A stretch of DNA of 64,000 nt from Canna indica (lineage: Eukaryota > Streptophyta > Magnoliopsida > Zingiberales > Cannaceae). The stretch is taken from assembly GCA_034359265.1 (NCBI GenBank), contig CP136890.1, positions 33,398,501 to 33,462,500 on the forward strand, read 5' to 3'. The notes under the pieces are model-generated. The model saw only the letters and a list, made by a program, of their open reading frames with translations, was not told the DNA's origin and made no database searches. Each line of letters starts with the position of its first letter. The stretch's first letter is position 1. The translations under genes were made by a program, and so were the position numbers. Below, piece by piece: positions 37,554 through 49,345 of this stretch.

Positions 37554-39794
37554 TGTCACACCCCAAAATCCGGGCATGACTGGCCAGAGTACTATATGTA
37601 CTCCGAAGCCTAACTCAATCATAATAACCAAAATAAGAAAAAAATGAAACCTTGAACAGTTCATAAAAGAAACCAGTTTTCTTACAATAAACATAATTGA
37701 TCAAGATTCCAAAACCAATCAATAAATAATCTGATGATTTCAAATCTTTAAGATTCATATAAAATAAATGGAACAATCATAGACGAAGTTTTGACTTTCA
37801 AATGCGGAAACAAAGTTTAGACACCCATCTATCTAAAGAAATACAACTGACTCTACGGACCCAACTTATCCCCCGACCACGACATGTCACAAGATCCGCC
37901 GTCCCTAACGCCACCAGCTACGCTGCGGCACTCCAGTACCTGCCTGATCACGCTCAGGTGCTGCAAAAATAGTGAATAAAATAGTAAGTTCAACTAGGAC
38001 TTAGTGAGTGACATAATCTCCTACAATCATGCTCAAGAATCCAAACCAGCAGATATACATATGAATTTTATAAACCAAATGCTTCATATGCAGAATTAGG
38101 TGTGCCAAGGATTATAGATATACTTTGTGTAACCATGCATCCATTTAAGCAGCAACTAGTAAAAGAATATTAACAATCCTAACATGAGATAAATAACAAT
38201 AAAATTATTCAATTATTCACACAAGCCACCTGAGTCGGTCGTCAGCGTGGCAGTACTGGCGAGCTTTCCGGTCCAAGGACCCATCGGTCCGATCATCTAG
38301 AGACTCGTCGGTCCATGAGTCAGGCGCTGATCACCTTTGTGTCAGCGTACCCCCCGCTCTTTGCCACCCGGGTCGGTCGTCACTGTGGCGGCTGACGAGC
38401 TTCCCGGTCCACATCCACAAGCACACTCAATCATCAATAAAGTGAGCAGCAATCGAACCAAAGGAAAACATAACCATAGCTGTACATCGGCCCATATCAC
38501 ATCATATTCAATCTCAAGTATATAATCTAGCAAAAATAAATTTCCATGAGTATCGACTTATTCCCAATTATACACTATGTCGAATGAGCAAATAAAACGT
38601 TAAAACAAGCAATGTAATTTAATAGTAGCAGCATGTATATGCCCGAAGGTTTGTGAAATTCTATAAGGCAACTTGAAGATTCATGTATACTAGAAAGTAT
38701 CTAAAAGTGCAGCAGTACAAAAAGAACAAGATTTTCTCATGTAGCCCTAAGAATCAAGAACAGAGGACTTAGATTACTTATATATACATCATCTGTAAAG
38801 GCAAGAAGGAAATTCTATAAGAAAACATCAAGACACCTTCACCAAGCAAGATAAAATCTTTATCAGATTATAAAGAAAACAAAACCTTAATGGGACAGCA
38901 TGCATAGTTTCATATATTAATTATATTCTCTAGGTAATTTATCAACGATACAAGGAATTAACATAATCTTCAACAATTTAAAGGATGAAGGCAGCGACAC
39001 CAAGAAATAGATTTGATACTTGCGGCCATGAAATTGAGGCAAAGAAGAGCATGGAGTTTTCTCAGCAATACGCTTGTAACGTAGGATTTAAGGCTCGACA
39101 TCAACGAGAAGAAATCGTCAATAGTTTCAGCGAAGAAATTCATCAAGGGAGAGGCGGCGCACATCCAGCCGTGCGGACACGGGTTATTGACACAAAACGA
39201 ATTCATACTTCTGATTCAAGATTCAAAAGGTTCATCAAGGAAACATACGGCAAGAATCAAGAACATGGGGGAAAAGGCGGCGGCTTGAATTAAAGAGCAA
39301 GGGAGGAATGTTAAGTCACTCACCGATTTAGGGAAGATGAAAAGGAGGACGAGTGAAGTTGATTCCTCCGACAGCCGTCACCGATGAGATTGCCATAGCA
39401 GGCTGAGATCCGCTCGCCCCTCCTCCTTGCGCCGCTACATCTCGGTCGGGTGCCTTGTCGCCCAGCCGCACACCCCTCTCAACTTATAACTTGGGGTTTA
39501 ATTAACCCCAAGTTACCTTTTTACCCCTATACTTAGATTAATTAGACAAGGCCCAATTTGAGTATGATCTATGTCCGATTCAAACCCCGATCGAACCACC
39601 GAGTTCGCCTTGAAATCCACTATCATAAAATCATGCCAAAATTACAAAAATAATAGATATGAAATTTCTCCAAATTTTCTAAATTAAACCTTACCAAGTT
39701 TCGCTCGAGACTCCGCTAACTTGCCCGACTTAAGACTTTGTTTTCCTGCTACGAAACCGATTAAATAAAATTAATTAAAAAATTGGTTATCACA
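37554..39794 (-). repeat. LTR-4: 3' LTR of a gypsy element, minus orientation
   Basis: 2241 bp from TGTCACACCCCAAAATCC to TTGGTTATCACA. On the minus strand it starts TGTGATAACC and ends GGGGTGTGACA, the pattern shared by the large LTRs here. A polypurine tract follows at 39795-39813, so this is a 3' LTR and not a solo LTR. GTCGGTC / GAGCTTCCCGGTCC repeats lie at 38228-38405. The frames at 38970-39293 are not supported as genes. Confidence 0.82.
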
Positions 39795-40010
39795 ATGTAC
39801 CCCCCTTAAAGGAAATTCATCCTCAAATTTTGGGGTAATCTATAGGCTCATCGAATAATCGAAAATGACTGAGCACTAGTTGCGCATATAACGCGCCACC
39901 TAACATCTGTCATACCTAGCACCATAATTCTATCTCTAAATCCCAGAACATCATCTCTGCTCATCTTTATGATTATGATTATTATTATTATTTATTTTTT
40001 TCCGCCCAAT
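39795..40010 (-). pseudogene. Polypurine tract and 3' tip of gypsy pol
   Basis: On the minus strand a stretch reading CCAAAATTTGAGGATGAATT leads into CCTTTAAGGGGGG and then the LTR-4 start. This is the usual layout of plant Ty3/gypsy pol ends followed by the plus-strand primer. Only about 200 bp of the internal region remain before LTR-3 sequence resumes. Confidence 0.7.
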
Positions 40011-40354
40011 ATTCCTATACAACCTAATTACGCTGGCCTTATGCACAATCACAACAAGTAAAACGTACGGGCACACTTACCACTATCCAACTCGAGTGAG
40101 TGTGGTCTCCCATCGATCCGAGTTCGATTCGGACTCCGATCCTATCCGTACGCATGAGTGAAACTCGACTTTAATAAGACATCATAAGCAAGAAAGGAAA
40201 TAACCATTGAACTAATTCAACTTCATATTTCCATGGGTCAGGTTATACCTTCTACTCGAGGCAATTTTCGCGGATCAACCCGGCTAACCTCCGATCCGGT
40301 GCGCTGCACCAAAAAAAGAGATTTTTATATTAAGAAATTTTTTCGAATCTTATA
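40011..40354 (-). repeat. LTR-3 end fragment, minus orientation
   Basis: It matches 60580-60919 and 52000-52263: GAGTGAAACTCGACTTTAAT, CCGGTGCGCTGCACCAAA and ATTAAGAAATTTTTTCG, ending CTTATA where the others end CTTACA. With 37211-37553 it is probably one LTR-3 broken by the LTR-4 element, with loss of the middle. Confidence 0.75.
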
Positions 40355-43170
40355 GCCAGCTTCTTGAAACTAGATAGATATATAATATATATACTAATAT
40401 TTTCCTAGCAATACAAAATTGAACTAAATTTCACGCAAATTAACTTGTTGTTACAACTTCTAATTTAATTTGGAATTTCATAATAATTAGCTATAAACAA
40501 AATTGATTTTGTGTTATTAGTAAATATTAAATATCCGACGATAGATTATAACTTTGTCTTTATCATTACTATTTATTACTACTATTGTTATTTCCTATAT
40601 ATCATTTATAAAATATATGACAAAATTTTTATCTATTTTATAATTAGATTTCTTTAGTTTCTTCGTTAAATTTTTTAATTTGGTTCATATTTCACATTTC
40701 TTAGCAAATCTAATTCAAAATAAATTAGATATTATTAGTGTATTTTAATATATATATAATTATTTATTTAAAGCAAATTTGTGACAATACATATATATTA
40801 TATTAATTGTCATTGCTATTTTCTTATTGTATTTGATCATTTATTAAACATCTAAACATTTACTTTAACTCTAACTCCGAAATTAAGTAAAGTGCTCCAG
40901 CTAAATATGTCTCTCTTTCATTTATTTCATAATATGGGCATGAGGTTCTCCGGCTCGTGTTCTTTGGCCAAGGATGTGGTAATGATCCTTGAAGTGAAAG
41001 GATCAAGATATTTGTATGAAACTCGGATGGTATTTTCTTTCACTCCTGTCACCAGAGATATCTCTACAGATCGAGATGAACATTATAAATATGTTAATCA
41101 AAACAATAATTTAATTAATAGATTTGTCGACATGCAGGTGCAGAGAAGAAATATATATAAGGTTGCAGAACTAACCTTAAGTATTATCTTATCACAAGAT
41201 AACTGTGATATCATACAGATGATGAATGCTACAATTGATACATAGCTTCTCCTACACATTATTTCATAATATAATTAGCGTCTGGCGCTAGCTTCTTGAA
41301 GCCCAATAGATATATAATATATATACTAATATTTTCCTAGCAATACATAATTTAACTAGATTTCACTCAAATTAAATTGAATTTTTTAAATTAATTCTAA
41401 ATTTAAAAAACTGAATTATGAAAAAATGACGTTATTTCAAACTTCTTCAAAATTGATGTAAATTCAAATAAAAAAATAAATTATTCACCATTCAACCATA
41501 ATTTGTAATATATATTTGAATCTTATAGAAAATTCAAAAGATTCACCAATTCAACATAATTTGTGAATTTATTTGAATTATACTCAAAATTCAAGCTATT
41601 TGTAAATATATCATTAGTTAAAAATAATTGGTTTTAAATATTTCAATTTCTTAAATGAAAATGTTACTCAATTCAATCTATTTATGATTTCCAAATAACT
41701 TTATTTGCTCAAAAAATTATATTAAATATTAATATGATATTTGATAAGATGAATTATTATTTTTTATTGTATCTATTTGAAAATTTATTGTTTTATTGAT
41801 TGGTACATTTGAAGTAAGTGCTCTCTTCCAATCAATTTTGTATTTCTTAAATTTTTATTTCTATATAATTTATTAAATTATTCTTCTTTTTTGTTTAGTT
41901 AAATTTTTGAATTTTAATTATTTTTATATATTTTTTGATATTATATATTAATCGAAAAAAAATTGAAATCTCAGCTAAAATTTGATTATATATTTTTAGT
42001 CAATATTAAATATATAGTTATATTTTATAAGTTTATGTTTTTGTGATATATCATACTGTATATTATTATACATTTATCACTTCTATATTATCATTTTTAT
42101 TTTTTTATTTATAATAAATGACAAAACGAATATGATATTTTTTAGTGTTTTGTTGTTACAACTTCTAGTTTAATTTGGAATTTCATAATAATTAGCTATA
42201 AACAAAATTGATTTTGTGTTATTAGTAAATAGTAAATATCTGATGATAGATTTTAACTTTGTCTTTATCATTACTATTTATTACTACTATTGTTATTTCC
42301 TATATATCATTTATAAAATATATGCCAAGAAATTTATCTACTTTATAATTAGATTTGTTTAGTTTCTTCGTTAAATTTTTTAATTGGGTTCATATTTCAT
42401 ATTTCTTAGCAAATATAATTGAAAATAAATTAGATATTATTATTGTATTTTAATATATATATATATATATAATTATTTATTTAAAACATGTTTGTGACAA
42501 TACTTATATATTACATTAATTCTCATTTCAATTTTCTTTTTGTATTTGATCATTTATTAAATATCTAAACATTTACTTTTAACTCTAACTCCGAAATTAA
42601 TTAAAGTAGTCCAGCTAAATATGTATCTCTTTCATTTATTTCATAATATGGGCATGAGGTTGTCCGGCTCGTGTTCTTTGGCAAAGGATGTGGTAATGAT
42701 TCTTGAAGTGAAAGGATAAAGATCTTTGTATGAAACTCGGATGGTATTATCTTTCACTCTTGTCACTAGAGACATCTCTGCAGATCAAGATGAACATTAT
42801 AAATATGTTAATCAAAACAATAATTTAATTAATAGATTTTTAGACATGTAGGTGCAGAGAAGAAATATATGTAAGGTTGCAGAACTAACCTTTAAGTCTT
42901 ATCTTATCACATGATAACTGCGATATCATGCAGATGATGACTGCTACAATTGATACGGGGCTTCTCTTGCACATTATTTCCGAATACAATTAGCGCTTGG
43001 CGCCAGCTTCTTGAAACCAGGTAGATATATAATATATATACTAATATTTTCCTAGCAATACATAATTTAACTAGATTTCACGCAAATTAACTTGTTGTTA
43101 CAACTTCTTGTTTAATTTGGAATTTCATAATAATTAGCTATAAACAAAATTAATTTTGTGTTATTAGTAA
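40355..43170 (+). repeat. Unit R tandem copies
   Basis: More than one copy of the AT-rich unit lies in direct orientation. Landmarks such as TTGTTGTTACAACTTCTA recur at 40447, 42150 and 43094, and CTAAATATGT with CATTTATTTCATAATATGGG recurs at 40901 and 42617. A full period is about 1.7 kb; the third copy lacks about 0.8 kb. It ends AGTAA, the target duplication of the gypsy element. No coding function is recognised. Confidence 0.88.
40892..41245 (+). other. Open frame of 117 codons inside unit R, unrecognised
   Basis: The predicted product starts MLQLNMSLFHLFHNMG and has no recognised domain. The matching positions in other unit R copies (42710-42720 and 48413-48420, with related stops in the 55300-55850 copies) have GGATAAAG where this copy has GGATCAAG. 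They therefore carry a stop, and this frame is open only through that one base difference. It is most likely not a gene. A relic of a host exon remains possible because this block is the least AT-rich part of the unit. Confidence 0.35.
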
Positions 43171-43713
43171 TGTCACGCCCCAACTCAAGGTCACATGACC
43201 GACCAGGGTATACGTGCCTATAGCCCGAAGCCTAACCCATGCACATGCCAACACCATAAACAACAAGTAAATAACAACTTTTAATAATAAAAGAACCAAA
43301 ACAGAATTTCTTTTCAAAACAACAAGGTGTTAAGTACATATCTCAAGTGCGGAAATAAATCGAAGAGCAATAGTTCTTTTATGAAATAAAACTGAATAAA
43401 ACGTGAATGTCCCCATGGGACTACAACTCCAAATACCAAAATAAAAGTGCATGACAACCTACTACAGACTCAACTACGATCCCTAACTAGGACTGCTATG
43501 AGATCATGTGGCTCCTCCGCCCTCCGGCTGCGCCAAGTGCTCTAGCCCACCTCACCGGTCAGGCTCTGCAAAACAAAATAAAAGAACGACAACAGGTGAG
43601 TTCAAAGAACTCAGTGAGCAATTTTACCAACCCTCACAAATCAACATCACAGAGATAACAAGAATATATCTATCTCTTCAAAGGCAATGTCACAAAGGTG
43701 TAACTAGCTACAT
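43171..43713 (-). repeat. 3' LTR remnant of gypsy LTR-1 element
   Basis: It matches 45241-45750 (TGTCACGC to GACTAGCTAC). Homology stops at 43713 at the deletion junction. Confidence 0.9.
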
Positions 43714-43841
43714 ACTATAGGCGTCCTCCCGATGTCTCTAGCCACATCTCCACCTTCCTCTGCCATCGACACTAAGGCCAAAAAAAAATAACTGACACCC
43801 GCCGAACAATAACTTCTGGGCCTTAAGAGTGGATATTTCCA

Positions 43842-45036
43842 TCAACGACTCAACCCTTCCCTCACCCTGGAAGGTAAATAGGGCATCCCGGGCTTATTGA
43901 AGGTCACAGTCTTAGACCTGCAACCAACTAAGGCGAAATGGTTCGCCAACCAGTCCATGCCCAATATCACATTAAGCTCCAACATCGATAGGAGTGTCCA
44001 ATCGGCCATCAGCACATGCCCATAAATGACAACCTTGCAGCCTCGAAAGGCTGCCTCTGCCATCACAGAAATGCCATAGATGTAGACACCACAAGGGAAA
44101 ATTCAAGCACAGAAGCTATCCCTGACAACTTAGCAGCAACCAAGGAAGACACAAAAGAGTGCATAGCACCTGGATCGAACAAGACATATGCAATAGCTGT
44201 ACCTACAACAAGGTTACCTAATACTACTGCCCTGGACACCTCAGCGCCCTCTGGATTCATAGCGAACACCCATGCAACGGGCCTCTCTGAACCACCAGCT
44301 CGTTGGCCTCCTCCCTGAGTCTGACCCCTCTGAGCTACGTAACCCATTGACATCAGTGTATTTCCTCTGGTCTGATCAGGCTACTGGCAACCAATTCCAA
44401 GATAATCCCTCTTGAAGTGCCCAACCTGTCCGCAACCAAAACATGCCTCAGAACGAAACCGCTCTTTGGTCACACATAAACATGACCCTTAAGCATAAGG
44501 TCGCTCTACACCCATAATTTATATTTCCTGAAATCTAAGAGAAAGATCCTCCAATCAATCCAAAATTTCATCTATAGGGGAAATTTACTCTCAGCCAACC
44601 CCTGCAGATCCCTTATGCAAAACTCTATCAACTGCCCCCCTAGGATCCCTAGGGCCACCCTAACCATACTGCATCATAAATATTTAACTCTATGACGAGA
44701 CCCAATGAATTATTCAAGATACTAAATAATCATTTCAAGGATCTCTAATCCAGGCACCCATACAAAGGTACCCCCCCCCCCCAAAATGGTGCACTCTCTA
44801 GCACAGGGCCATTCACGACCTCAAGCAGTGCTACCCTGGGACTATCCCAGTTCCTCCTCCCTACGGAGTGCCTCAGTCAGCTCAACCACTTGGGTCTGCA
44901 GCTACACAACCATGGGATCTGGTCCCACCTCCTCCCGGGCCTGCGGTGGTCTCCCTCGACCCCGGCCTCGACCTCGACCTTGACGCTCAGTGGAGTTGCT
45001 ATCATTACCGGTCCTGGTGGCATCAAAGGCCTCCAT
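43842..45036 (-). pseudogene. Gypsy gag and aspartic protease relic
   Basis: It starts near 45036 (MEAFDATRTGND) with an Arg/Gly-rich stretch (RQGRGRGRGRGRPPQ) typical of plant gypsy gag. Stops follow, and a C14 run at 44770-44783 lies in the middle. A zinc knuckle is seen near 44400-44445 as CFGCGQVGHFKRDY, where the last Cys of CCHC is now Tyr. The protease domain (44353-43842, one frameshift near 44063) has LFDPGAMHSFVSS, where the family has DSG, and then VILGMDWLANHFA. It would have made the particle and matured the polyprotein; both key motifs are damaged. Confidence 0.9.
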
Positions 45037-45224
45037 TGATCTAGAAACACCAGAAAAGAAAAAATTCAAGATTAAGCAACTGAATTCACCCACTGTTTTG
45101 CAAACTAAACCATAGGTCGCGCTGAGGTGCAGACTTAGCCCATTGATCTCATAGCATACCCATACCCCTACCATATACTGACATGCTACTAATGCCATAT
45201 ACGTCGTAGTCGGACCGACCACAT

Positions 45225-45236
45225 GCTCTGATACCA
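45225..45236 (-). other. Primer-binding site of gypsy LTR-1 element
   Basis: TGGTATCAGAGC on the minus strand, separated from the LTR end by AAGT. It matches initiator-Met tRNA. Confidence 0.92.
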
Positions 45237-45240
45237 ACTT

Positions 45241-47931
45241 TGTCACGCTCCAACTCAGGATCACGTGACCGGCTAGGGTATACGTGCCTATACCCCGAAG
45301 CCTAACTCATGCATATGACAACATCATAAACAACAAGTAAATAACAACTTTTAATAATAAAAGAACCAAAGCAGATTTTCATTTCAAAACAACAAGGTTT
45401 AAAATACATATCTCAAGTGCGGAGATAAATCGAAGAGCAACGATTCTTTTAATAAATAAAACTGAATAAAACGTGAATGTCCCCACGGGACTACAACTCC
45501 AAATACTAAAATAAAAGTGCATGCCAACCTACAACAGACTCATGTGGCTCCTCTGCCCTCCAGCTGTGCCAAGTGCTCCAGCCCACCTCACCGGTCAGGC
45601 TCTACAAAAAAAAAAAAAAAAACGACAATGGGTGAGTTCAAAGAACTCAGTGAGCAGTTTTACCAACCCTCATAAATCAACATCACAGAGATAACAAGAA
45701 TATGTCTATCGCTACAGAGGCAATGTCACAAAGCTGTGACTAGCTACCAGGCCACCCATGCCCACGGCATTTAGTTCTTCAAAGAGGTGCATCAGGCCGA
45801 AGCCCTACCATGCCCGAAGGCAACGTCACCTAAAAATATGCATTAGGTTGAGCCCTACCATGCCCAAAGGCAACATCACCATCACAGAGGTGCATCGGGT
45901 CAAAGCCCTACCATGCCCAAAGGCAACATCACCATCAATGAGGTGTATCGGGTCGAATCCCTACCATACCTAGAGGCAACATCACCATCAAGAGGTGCAT
46001 CGGGTCGAATCCCTACCATGCCCAAAGGCAACATCACCATCAAGAGGTGCATCGGGTTGAATCCCTACCATGCCCAAAGGCAATCATCATCATCAAGAGG
46101 TTCATCGGGTCGAATCCCTACCATGCCTAAAGGTAACCGCGCACATATCAGGATAATTGGTGGCCCTCCGAACTTATCCTAAAGGTTGAGAATTTACGTC
46201 CAACCACACGGGCATAGCCCGTAACCCGGCTCCTAAATGAGCCGCTCCGCCATTCCCAAGGATGTGGCGCATCAAGACCTAAGTTAAGATTCTCCTACGG
46301 TGTCCTAAGGGTGTCATCGCTATGAAGCGTCTCAACACTTCAAACCCGACCCTTACCCCTTAGACCCGCAACATCATGAACCCGTGTGGTTTTATTTCAT
46401 GAATACCTTGTAAGTTGGTTCATAATAGATTATGCTCACTCTTAGACCCAATTTTAAATATAGAATTAAAATCTAGATCATCTCAATTAGGGTTTTGTTT
46501 TAGAGTTTTGTTTTAGGGTTTTGTTCTTCCCAGAAGTGCTTTGTATACTCCGAATCTACTCTTCAAAGTATATCCTATGTTTCCAAACTATATTTTCTGG
46601 TCAAAACGATAGGTTACACGACTATAATCAGAGATAAAATCACGTAATAACAGAGAAATAAAAAATCAGCCCAGATTCAACAAACATCATATAAATTTCA
46701 GAAAGCTGAAATTTCTAGCACATCAAGGAATAAAATCCGAATTTTGCAGAATTAAATCCCCAAATTTCTAACATCACAGATTCAAGTCATCATGCCAATC
46801 ATGCATACAATCTCATAAATAACAAGAATTCCTTAATCAAGAATCAAGCATTAAAATCAAGAACCCCTTCTCAAAAACCCTTAATTAGTCATTATCAAGA
46901 TTTTAATCCTACCACATGATTTCTAGCAAAATCACAGATTTAATCCTAAGCATGAAATCCACAAATCAAGAAACCAAATTGGGAGAATAAATCATTATTT
47001 GCACATCCAGAAAACATGGCAAGAACTCGAAGAAAATCCAAGAACAAGGCATAAATACCGAGCCGTCACGAATGGCTTCAAAAAATTTGATTAAAACCCC
47101 GAAGAGAGAGGGTAAACCACTCACCTTAATTTGGAAAAATATTAGAAAAGAAATCCCGGACGACGGCCTCGAATCCGGCTTTAAAAGGCCGACGGCTCAA
47201 CCCAAAAAAATAGCTCCAAGGGGAAAGAAGAGAGGGAGAGGAAGCAAGCGGCTCGGCTTGGCTCCATAGAGGAAGAGGAAGAAGAATCTGGCGGCTTGGC
47301 TCGGCTCTGGGTGGCTGCGGCTCCAAGGAGGAAAGGGAAAGGGCGTTGGCGGCTTGGGTTGGCTTGGCGGCTAGCTCCCTTTCTCAACTTTCTAGGTGGC
47401 TCCAAAATAGGAGTCACAAGCCATGAGGGGTGGTTTTTATACACCCTCCTCAACCCTAAGCCCTTACACCCTTAATTCACAACCTACATCCATCTTAAGC
47501 CAAAACTAAAATCCGCTAACCCGATAGACTTAAATAATTTAATTAATCTCATTCTAATAAATCATGAATAATTAATTAAATACTCATATGAACATAATTG
47601 GCAATTATGCGCACACAATATTAAATTAAATACTCTCAACTACCCAAGCCTAAAAATTTATAAATTTATAAATTTATAAATTTATAAATTTATATTCTAG
47701 TTACCCGAGCTCGCAAGCTCGCTCTGGACCATGAGTAGTTGAGAATATTTATATTCTACTTACCGGAGCTCGCAAGCTCGCTCCGGACCATGAGTAGTTG
47801 AGAATATTTATATTCTACTTACCCGAGCCCGCCAGCTCGCTCCGGACTCGACTCGACCACGAACTAGTCTGCTAGGCTGACAAATATACATAAAAGGAAA
47901 ATTAATAATTTTAAATATCTGGAATATTACA
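45241..47931 (-). repeat. 5' LTR-1 of gypsy element, 2691 bp
   Basis: TGTCACGCTCC to GGAATATTACA. It contains the 52-bp minisatellite (45780-46135), a GC-rich leader (47160-47400) and, near its outer end, an AATTTATAA run (47656-47693) and a 61-bp unit repeated about 2.5 times (47697-47845, each with GAGCTCGCAAGCTCGCTC). The overlapping frames in the leader are not preserved between copies. Confidence 0.92.
45780..46135 (-). repeat. 52-bp minisatellite in the gypsy 5' LTR
   Basis: About seven units with GGTGCATCGGGTCGAATCCC, TACCATGCCCAAAGGC and AACATCACCATCAAGA. Same family as at 24040-24350, read from the other strand. Confidence 0.9.
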
Positions 47932-49345
47932 AGTAAATATTAAATATCCGATGATAGATTATAACTTTATCTTTATCATTACTATTTATTACTACTATTG
48001 TTATTTCCTATATATCATTTATAAAATATATGCCAAAAAATTTATCTATTTTATAATTAGATTTCTTTAGTTTATTCGTTAAATTTTTTAATTTGGTTCA
48101 TGTTTCACATTTCTTAGCAAATCTAATTAAAAATAAATTAGATATTATTAGTGTATTTTAATATATATAATTATTTATTTAAAACAAGTTTGTGACAATA
48201 CCTATATATTATATTAATTGTCATTGCTATTTTCTTATTGTATTTGATCATTTATTGAACATCTAAACATTTACTTTAACTCTAACTCCGGAATTAAGTA
48301 AAGTGCTCCAGCTAAATATGTCTCTCTTTCATTTATTTCATAATATGGGCATGAGGTTCTCCAGCTCGTGTTCTTTGGCAAAGGATGTGCTATTGATCCT
48401 TGAAGTGAAAGGATAAAGATATTTGTATGAAACTCGGATAGTATTTTCTTTCACTCCTGTCACCAGAGATATCTCTACAGATGGAGATGAACATTATAAA
48501 TATGTTAATCAAAACAATAATTTAATTAATAGATTTGTAGACATGCAGGTGCAGAGAAGAAATATATATAAAGTTGCAGAACTAACCTTTAAGTGTTATC
48601 TTGTCACAAGATAACTGCGATATCATGCAGATGATGACTGCTATAATTGATACGAGGCTTCTCCTACACAATATTTCATAATATAATTAGCGCCTGGCGC
48701 CAGCTTCTTGAAACCAGGTAGATATATAATATATATACTAATATTTTCCTAGTAATACATAATTTAACTAGATTTCACGCAAATTAAATTGAATTTTTTA
48801 AATTAATTTAAAATTTAAAAAACTGAATTATGAAAAAATGACGTTATTTCAAACTTCTTCAAAATTTGATATAAGTTCAAATAAAAAAATAAATTATTCA
48901 CCATTCAACCATAATTTTTAATATATATTTGAATCTTATAGAAAATTCAAAAGATTCACCAATTCAACATAATTTGTGAATTTATTTGAATTATACTCAA
49001 AATTCAAGCTATTTGTAAATATATCTTTAGTTAAAAGTAATTTGTTTTAAATATTTCAATTTCTTAAATGAAAATGTTACTAAATTCAATCTATTTATGA
49101 TTTCCAACTAACTTTATTTGTTCAAAAAATTATATTAAATATTAATATGATATTTGATAAGATGAATTATTATTTTATTATTGTATCTATTTGAAAATTT
49201 ATTGTTTTATTGATTGGCACATTTGAAGTAAGAGCTCTCTACCAATCAATTTTGTATTTCTTAAATTTTTATTTATATATAATTTATTAAATTATTCTTC
49301 TTTCTTGTTTAGTTGAATTTTTGAAATTTTAATTATTTATATATA
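47932..49345 (+). repeat. Unit R copy between gypsy element and LTR-3
   Basis: It resumes exactly where 43170 left off (AGTAAATATTAAATATCCGA) and runs through the CTAAATATGTCTCTC block (48313), the CTGGCGCCAG palindrome (48693-48702) and TGACGTTATTTC (48838) to TTTATATATA, where LTR-3 is inserted. No gene; the frame at 48423-48614 is part of the repeat. Confidence 0.88.

Larger units (their letters stand above)
43171..47931 (-). mobile_element. Ty3/gypsy retrotransposon with LTR-1, internally deleted
   Basis: Inserted in unit R with a perfect 5-bp duplication AGTAA (43166-43170 and 47932-47936). In minus orientation it has a complete 5' LTR (45241-47931), a primer-binding site (45225-45236), gag and protease remains (45036-43842), and then only the last about 543 bp of the 3' LTR (43171-43713). 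Reverse transcriptase, RNase H, integrase and most of the 3' LTR were lost in one deletion. This copy ties the LTR-1 family to Ty3/gypsy. Confidence 0.93.

Noticed and set aside
38970..39293. Frames of 78 and 102 codons on opposite strands
   Set aside because: Both lie in the leader part of LTR-4, overlap each other and have no recognised domain.
44770..44783. C14 homopolymer as a functional site
   Set aside because: It lies in a decayed gag pseudogene and is most simply a slippage expansion or a sequencing artefact.
45780..46135. Regular repeats considered as a CRISPR array
   Set aside because: Units are contiguous 52-bp tandem copies with no unique spacers, inside an LTR of a plant retrotransposon.
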